10,693 nucleotides of DNA from Acidobacteriota bacterium (lineage in GTDB: Bacteria > Acidobacteriota > Terriglobia > Terriglobales > SCQP01): NCBI GenBank assembly GCA_021818645.1, contig JAKATS010000297.1, positions 1 to 10,693 on the forward strand, in the 5' to 3' direction. Every line of letters begins with the position of its first letter. Positions within the stretch are counted from its first letter, which is position 1. The notes below the pieces were generated by a model, which was given only the letters and a program-made list of their open reading frames with translations, searched no databases and was not told the DNA's origin. Positions 6,226-10,693 of this stretch are shown piece by piece. The translations under genes were made by a program, and so were the position numbers.

Positions 6226-7263
6226 CTAGCGCAGGCTCGACATAATTTCATCCAGCACGGTCTGCGGCGGCCGCACTCGATCCATGGGCAGTGTGGCCAG
6301 CGGTTCGGGCACCAGGTTTAACTGCCCGGTGAAATCGGGAGACGCGGGGTTGATATAGAAAACTCCGGTCAGCACCTCGCCCTGAGCATGGTACGAGGTC
6401 AGCAGGCTGAGCGCGCCCTTGCGATTTTGAGGATCGAAGTCGCGCTCCAGTTTGCGCAGCCGCAGGCGCGAGCCGTCGTGCAGCTGGATTTCGGTCGTGG
6501 TTCCGGGATCATAATCCACGTGGATGTCGTCGAAAACAGGGACAAAATCCACATCCTGCAGCGCCTCTTCATGCTCCTTGACGTATTGATAGCTCTTGGT
6601 TGAGCCTTCATGGTCATTGAAGGTGACGCACGGTGAAATGACATCCAGCATAGCCATGCCGCGATGCGCAAGCGCGGCCTTGAGCACGGCGCTAAGCTGG
6701 CGCTTGTCGCCGGAAAACGAGCGGGCCACGAAAGTCGCGCCGCAGAGAATGGCCAGGGCGCAGGTATCCACCGGGGGCAGCTCGTTGACCACGCCGGTTT
6801 TCAGCTTGGAGCCCAGATCGGCGGTGGCGGAAAACTGCCCCTTGGTGAGGCCATAAACGCCGTTGTCTTCAATGATGTAAACCATGGGCAGGTTGCGCCG
6901 CATCAGGTGAACGAACTGTCCCATGCCGATCGAAACCGTGTCGCCGTCGCCGCTGACGCCAATCGCCCGCATCGTGTGGTTGGCCAGCAGCGCGCCGGTG
7001 GCCACGCTGGGCATGCGGCCGTGCACGGCATTAAATCCAAATGAGCGGTTGAGAAAATAGGCCGGGCTTTTGCTCGAGCAGCCAATGCCGCTGAGCTTGA
7101 TAATGCGGTGCGGGTCCAGCCCCAGCTCATAGCAGGCGTCAATGATGCGTTCGCTGATGGCGTTATGGCCGCAGCCGGCGCAGAGCGTGGATTTGCCCCC
7201 CTTGTAGTCGCTGGTGGCAAGTCCGATCCGGTTGCGTTTAATCTCCGCGGGTATGGTGGCCAT
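6226..7263 (-). CDS. korB: 2-oxoacid:ferredoxin oxidoreductase, beta subunit (2-oxoglutarate type likely)
   Basis: A 345-residue thiamine-diphosphate and iron-sulfur subunit of a KorAB-type enzyme, which catalyses CoA-dependent oxidative decarboxylation of a 2-oxoacid to acyl-CoA with reduction of ferredoxin (reversible). Cysteines for one [4Fe-4S] cluster are seen at Cys28 and Cys31 (LCAGCGHNAI), Cys62 (SGIGCSS) and Cys212 (ISPCVTFND). The thiamine diphosphate/Mg motif is GDGD (105-108) with Asn134 in IEDNGVYGLTKGQ, the hallmark of this family. A C-terminal segment (RVRPPQTVLDEIM) matches longer KorB proteins. The ATG at 7263 has AAGGAT (7271-7276 on the complement) 7 bases upstream, overlapping the korA stop; only 11 bases separate the two genes, so translation is probably coupled. 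No dedicated ferredoxin-like delta subunit is nearby. The substrate (2-oxoglutarate rather than pyruvate) is inferred from the two-subunit layout. Confidence 0.92.
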   Translation of the reverse strand: MATIPAEIKRNRIGLATSDYKGGKSTLCAGCGHNAISERIIDACYELGLDPHRIIKLSGIGCSSKSPAYFLNRSFGFNAVHGRMPSVATGALLANHTMRAIGVSGDGDTVSIGMGQFVHLMRRNLPMVYIIEDNGVYGLTKGQFSATADLGSKLKTGVVNELPPVDTCALAILCGATFVARSFSGDKRQLSAVLKAALAHRGMAMLDVISPCVTFNDHEGSTKSYQYVKEHEEALQDVDFVPVFDDIHVDYDPGTTTEIQLHDGSRLRLRKLERDFDPQNRKGALSLLTSYHAQGEVLTGVFYINPASPDFTGQLNLVPEPLATLPMDRVRPPQTVLDEIMSSLR

Positions 7264-7274
7264 GATGTAAATCC

Positions 7275-9107
7275 TTAATCCTGCAAATGTACGATTGTTT
7301 CCGTGATCGAACGCGCATCCACCGGCAGTCCGTCATAGCAGCGCACGGAGCGCAGCCTTGCCGCCAGCTCGGCCGGCAAGTCCAGGCGCAGCAGATCATA
7401 CATCTGCCCGTCGCGATTCTGCTCGACTACGTACACCACCTCATGCGCGCGCACGAATGCGGCGATTTCGGGGCCGAAGGGATAGGCGCGCAGCCGCAGA
7501 TATGCGGCGTCAATGCCTTGCTTTTCGCGTAATTGATCAAGGCTTTCGAGCAGCGGAAAATGGGTGCTGCCATAGGCGATAACGCCGTGCGCGCCCACGC
7601 CCTGGCGCTCGACGATGGCCGGCGGCACCAGGCTGCGGGCAGTCTGGAACTTGCGCAGCAGCCGGTCCACGTTGTCTTTGTAATCGGCGGCCTTTTCGCT
7701 GTATTGTCCCTGATCGTTATGACCGCTGCCGCGGGTGAAAAAAGCGGCCTGGGGGTGATCGGTGCCGGGCAGCGTGCGGTAAGGTATGCCGTCGCCGTCC
7801 ACATCGCGATAGCGGGCGAAACCGCCGAGACGTTCGAGATCGCCGGCCGTGAGCACCTTGCCGCGCTGCAGCGGCTGTTCAGGGTAGGGGAACGGCTCGG
7901 CCATCCAGTTGTTCATGCCTAGATCGAGATCGCTGAGCACGAATACCGGGGTTTGCAGCTGCTCGGCCAGATCAAAGGCCCGCATCGCCAGCTCATAGCA
8001 CTCGCGCGCCGTGCCGGGCAGGAGGACGACATGACGGGTATCGCCGTGGCTGAGGCCGGCGGTGAAGCTGACGTCGCCCTGGGCAGTGCGGGTGGGCAGG
8101 CCGGTGGAGGGTCCAACGCGCTGAATATCGAAAATTACCGCGGGAATTTCGGCGTAATAGCCGAGCCCGGTGAATTCGGCCATCAGGCTGAGGCCCGGTC
8201 CCGAGGTCGAGGTCATGGCGCGGGCGCCCATCCATCCCGCGCCCAGCACCATGCCCAGCGCCGAGAGCTCGTCTTCAGCCTGTACGGCGGCAAAAGTGGC
8301 CTGGCCGGTGGCGCTGTCAATCCGGTATTTGCGCAGGTATTCGATCAACGACTCGCACAGCGAGCTCGATGGCGTGATGGGATACCAGGCGACTACTGTC
8401 ACGCCGGCAAACAGGCAGCCCAGAGCGGCGGCGGCATTGCCGTCAATAATGATCTGGCCGGCGGTTTCGTTCATGCGCTCCAGCCGGCATCGGTCGCGTT
8501 TGGTTAAATGCTGCTGCGCATAGTCGCGGCCGGCTGCCACCGCCGCCCAGTTGAGATCGGCGGCTTTCTGTTTGCGCCGGAACTGGCGGCGCACCGCTTT
8601 TTCAGTCTCGGCCCAGTCCATGCCCAGCAATTCGCCCACCACCCCGACATAAATCATGTTGCGCACCAGTTTGCGCAGCTTGGCCTCGGGGCATACCCCG
8701 GCCACGATCTTGTCGAAGGGCACGGGGTAAAAAATCAGATCCTGGCGCTGGGCGTCAAGCCGCAGCGGCTCATCATAGATCACCGCCGCGTTCGGGCGCA
8801 GGCCGGCCACATCGTCGCGCGCGGTTTCGGGGTTCATCGCCACCAGCAGATCGGTCTCCTTTTTGCGCCCGATATAGTGACGGTGGCTGGCGCGGATGGT
8901 GTACCAGGTAGGCAGGCCGGCAATGTTGGAGGGGAACAGATTTTTGCCCGATACCGGAATGCCCATCTGAAACAGGGTGCGCAGCAGCACCAGATTGGAA
9001 GACTGGCTGCCGGAGCCGTTCACGGTGGCAACCTGTATGCTGAAATCATTAACCAAATCGCCGGCGGGGGCGGCCGGGGCCTTGACCGCCAGCTCGGAGG
9101 TAGCCAT
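7275..9107 (-). CDS. korA: 2-oxoacid:ferredoxin oxidoreductase, fused gamma-alpha subunit
   Basis: A 610-residue subunit that carries the gamma and alpha domains in one chain, as in the KorA proteins of aerobic actinobacteria. Residues about 22-205 are the gamma domain (IQVATVNGSGSQSSNLVLL, FPSNIAGLPTWYTIR, DLLVAMNPET). The alpha part holds the substrate-binding YPITPSS motif (242-248), AEDELSALGMVLGAGWMGAR, STSGPGLSLM and QRVGPSTGLPT (329-339), then the C-terminal transketolase-like domain (VIAYGSTHF, VYVVEQNRDGQM). With KorB it would form an alpha2beta2 enzyme in the cytoplasm. The ATG at 9107 was preferred to one 12 codons upstream (9143) because GAAAGG lies just before it and the upstream segment MPRGRPDDRKAS looks non-conserved. 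It is the first gene of the korA-korB operon and divergent from the glycerate kinase. There are no cysteine clusters in this subunit, as expected. Confidence 0.93.
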   Translation of the reverse strand: MATSELAVKAPAAPAGDLVNDFSIQVATVNGSGSQSSNLVLLRTLFQMGIPVSGKNLFPSNIAGLPTWYTIRASHRHYIGRKKETDLLVAMNPETARDDVAGLRPNAAVIYDEPLRLDAQRQDLIFYPVPFDKIVAGVCPEAKLRKLVRNMIYVGVVGELLGMDWAETEKAVRRQFRRKQKAADLNWAAVAAGRDYAQQHLTKRDRCRLERMNETAGQIIIDGNAAAALGCLFAGVTVVAWYPITPSSSLCESLIEYLRKYRIDSATGQATFAAVQAEDELSALGMVLGAGWMGARAMTSTSGPGLSLMAEFTGLGYYAEIPAVIFDIQRVGPSTGLPTRTAQGDVSFTAGLSHGDTRHVVLLPGTARECYELAMRAFDLAEQLQTPVFVLSDLDLGMNNWMAEPFPYPEQPLQRGKVLTAGDLERLGGFARYRDVDGDGIPYRTLPGTDHPQAAFFTRGSGHNDQGQYSEKAADYKDNVDRLLRKFQTARSLVPPAIVERQGVGAHGVIAYGSTHFPLLESLDQLREKQGIDAAYLRLRAYPFGPEIAAFVRAHEVVYVVEQNRDGQMYDLLRLDLPAELAARLRSVRCYDGLPVDARSITETIVHLQD

Positions 9108-9509
9108 GCTTGCCTTTCTATCATCCGGCCGGCCCCGCGGCATCGTGGAAACGCGAAGCAGGCCGCAGCCTCGCCGTTCGCAGATTCTGAAGGGAAACTG
9201 TTGACGGACAGACTGGAAAATAGATTTTGCTATTCAATTAATTATAACCAAGCAAATGCCGGAATCAGTCGTTTTGCATGCCGCACGGACCAAATTATTC
9301 ATAATCAAGCAGCCACTGCAAGCCGAGAGCGACGTTCTTGTCGGGTTTTGTCGGATGCGAATTGAATGGAATTCGGCCATGTTTTTGCCGCCGAAGCCGG
9401 ACAATGGAAAGGCAAAGCAAAAAAGTGGCCCCGTCACATGAAAATCAATATAAAAATGCATTGCAGGGATGCGGACGACATCACGGCCGACCTGCGTGTG
9501 GATTGAAAA
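9108..9509. promoter_or_regulatory. Divergent intergenic region between korA and glycerate kinase
   Basis: About 400 bases with no recognisable gene. An AT-rich core (about 9215-9310) contrasts with the GC-rich surroundings. On the minus strand a perfect TATAAT (9241-9246, read on the complement) could drive korAB with a 5' leader of about 125 bases, although no good -35 is seen 16-18 bases upstream. On the plus strand TATAAA (9449-9454) lies about 55 bases before the kinase start, also without a good -35. Possible protein-binding repeats are TTGTCGG at 9338-9344 and again at 9348-9354 (10-base period), and the inverted repeat CGAATT (9358-9363)/AATTCG (9370-9375). Neither is a site I can name. 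Confidence 0.45.
9241..9246 (-). promoter_or_regulatory. Candidate -10 element of the korAB promoter
   Basis: On the minus strand this reads TATAAT, a perfect match to the housekeeping -10 hexamer, inside an AT-rich patch and oriented toward korA. The matching -35 region is poor, so a start at about 9234 is only a suggestion. Confidence 0.35.
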
Positions 9510-10693
9510 ATGAACCAGCGGGAAAAACGCGGCATCGTCGAGCGCTGGCTGCGCGCCACGCTGGCTGCGCTGGCGCCCGCGCGCTGGCTGCGTGAAAACC
9601 TGGAAGTTTCTCCGCCCGATGCCGCCGGCCGGCGCAGTTTGCGCCTGGCCACGGCTGCGGGCGATGGCGAATATGCGCTTTTTCCCGGCCGGCCGATCTG
9701 GGTTTGCGGTCTGGGCAAAGCTGCCGCCGCCATGGCGGAGGGCTTACAACTCGCCCTCGATGGAGTTCCGTTGACCGGCATTCTGGCGCTGCCGGAAGCG
9801 GAAAAACTTCCTCATTTTGTGGGATTCCGGGTTTTTCCCGGCGGGCATCCCGAACCCAACTCCGCCAGCCTGGAAGCGGGCCAGGCAATGCTGGCCGCCG
9901 CGGCCGGCTTGCCGGCGCGATCGCTGGCCATATTTCTGATCTCGGGCGGAGGCTCAACCCTGGCTGAAGCGCTTTGGCGCGCGCCCGGACAGCCGCCCTG
10001 GACCTTGCCCCAGGCTTGCGCCTGGGCGCGGTCGCTGGTTCTGTCCGGCGCTCCGATCAGCGCCATCAATATTTTGCGCAAGCACCTGTCGGCGCTCAAA
10101 GGCGGGCGGCTGGCCGCGGCGGCCGCGCATGATGAAATCGAGCAGATCACGCTCCTGCTCTCCGATGTTCCCCCGGGCGATTTATCCAGCATTGCTTCCG
10201 GCCCCACGCTGCCCGATCCCTCAACCGTGGAAGATGCCTGCCGGGTTGCGAGTGAATATCAGATCGAACTGCCTTCACCGGCGCGGGAGTTGATCGAGAG
10301 CCGTAGCCTTGCCGAGACGCCGAAACCGGGCGATGCCGTTTTTGCCCGTTCGCGCTGGCGCCTGCTTGCCGATAACCAGACTGCTTGCCAAATGCTGGCT
10401 GAACAGGTGCGCCGCGCTGGTTTTGAACCAGTGATGGATGCCACCGCCGATGAATGGGAGTATCGCCGGGCCGCTGCCTGGCTTTGCTCCCGCATGATCC
10501 AATTGCGAAAAGAAAATCCCCGCGCCTGCCTTATCGCCGGCGGCGAAGTGCGCGTCAAGGTGATTCAGTCCGGCGGCCGCGGCGGCCGCAACCAGGCCTT
10601 CGCGCTGGAATGCGCCCGCCGGCTCGCCGGCCGGCCCATCTGCGTCGCCAGCCTGGGCACCGATGGCGTGGATGGCAATTCGCAAATAGCCGG
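9510..10693 (+). CDS. Glycerate 2-kinase, class II (DUF4147/MOFRL family), truncated by the window edge
   Basis: The reading frame from ATG 9510 stays open to the right edge (394 complete codons). Members of this family phosphorylate D-glycerate to 2-phosphoglycerate with ATP, feeding lower glycolysis. Seen in order: an N-terminal helix with RWLRENL, the GLGKAA motif (Lys70), GGHPEPNSAS, the glycine-rich SGGGST loop (145-150), RKHLSALKGGRLA, LLSDVPPGDLSSIASGPTLPDPST (DUF4147 core), then the C-terminal MOFRL domain with AGGEVRVKV (Glu346), GRGGRNQAFALE (Asn361, Gln362) and SLGTDGVDGNS (Asp385, Asp388). Relatives are about 420-460 residues, so some 40-60 residues are missing at the 3' end. An in-frame stop at 9504 makes 9510 the first possible ATG; the ribosome binding site is weak (TGGATTG). 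It is divergent from korAB across a 402-base spacer. The family is certain; glycerate as substrate is very likely. Confidence 0.92.
   Translation, partial: MNQREKRGIVERWLRATLAALAPARWLRENLEVSPPDAAGRRSLRLATAAGDGEYALFPGRPIWVCGLGKAAAAMAEGLQLALDGVPLTGILALPEAEKLPHFVGFRVFPGGHPEPNSASLEAGQAMLAAAAGLPARSLAIFLISGGGSTLAEALWRAPGQPPWTLPQACAWARSLVLSGAPISAINILRKHLSALKGGRLAAAAAHDEIEQITLLLSDVPPGDLSSIASGPTLPDPSTVEDACRVASEYQIELPSPARELIESRSLAETPKPGDAVFARSRWRLLADNQTACQMLAEQVRRAGFEPVMDATADEWEYRRAAAWLCSRMIQLRKENPRACLIAGGEVRVKVIQSGGRGGRNQAFALECARRLAGRPICVASLGTDGVDGNSQIA

Noticed and set aside
8508..9365. Plus-strand frame of 285 codons opposite korA and into the spacer
   Set aside because: Most of it mirrors the conserved KorA gamma domain, and its translation has no recognisable motif. 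The part in the spacer has no start signal of its own.
9256..9441. 61-codon plus-strand ORF in the divergent spacer
   Set aside because: No Shine-Dalgarno sequence and no similarity I recognise; its start lies in the AT-rich promoter-like patch. Kept only as context for the leader ORF finding.
9539..9595. Repeated GCGCTGGCTGCG units as a possible repeat element
   Set aside because: They fall in frame within the glycerate kinase N-terminus (WLRATLAALAPARWLR) and are explained by Ala/Leu/Arg codon use.

Overview
The window most resembles part of an Acidobacteriota genome. This is inferred from protein content, not from a marker gene. The clues are a large Oar/carboxypeptidase-regulatory-type TonB-dependent receptor with the LPLNGRN, LDGADNND and FNLFNHANW signatures typical of the SusC-independent receptors that are very abundant in that phylum, an NtrC-type regulator paired with a small kinase-like protein, and a two-gene gamma-alpha/beta 2-oxoacid:ferredoxin oxidoreductase. 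The DNA is moderately GC-rich and densely coding, with shorter AT-rich patches between genes. I see no rRNA, tRNA, CRISPR array, insertion sequence or integrase.

Left part (1-1465, + strand): the C-terminal end of a sigma-54-dependent response regulator (cut by the window edge), then a 230-residue protein with a degenerate receiver-like N-terminus and a histidine-kinase H-box but no ATPase domain. The two genes are 28 bases apart and probably form one signalling operon, closed by a plausible hairpin terminator at about 1431-1465. Central part (1466-5200, + strand): a roughly 290-base leader region carrying a nested stem-loop and an alternative, strongly Shine-Dalgarno-tagged small ORF, followed by the 1128-residue outer-membrane receptor and a textbook intrinsic terminator. 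Next (5251-6159, + strand) comes a TIM-barrel sugar-phosphate isomerase/epimerase-like protein with no Shine-Dalgarno sequence.

Right part: the converging minus-strand operon korA-korB (9107 down to 6226) encodes a 2-oxoacid (probably 2-oxoglutarate):ferredoxin oxidoreductase. It is divergent from a class II (DUF4147/MOFRL) glycerate 2-kinase that starts at 9510 and runs off the right edge. The 400-base spacer between them is AT-rich with candidate promoters and small repeats.

Functionally, the receptor would import an unknown ligand across the outer membrane. The isomerase-like protein, glycerate kinase and KorAB are central or peripheral carbon-metabolism enzymes (sugar or hydroxy-acid interconversion, glycerate entering lower glycolysis as 2-phosphoglycerate, and reversible 2-oxoacid decarboxylation yielding reduced ferredoxin). 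Nothing in the sequence proves that they work as one pathway. I did not find a clear undescribed system. The most unusual points are the ATPase-less kinase-like partner of the sigma-54 regulator and the architecture of the receptor leader.
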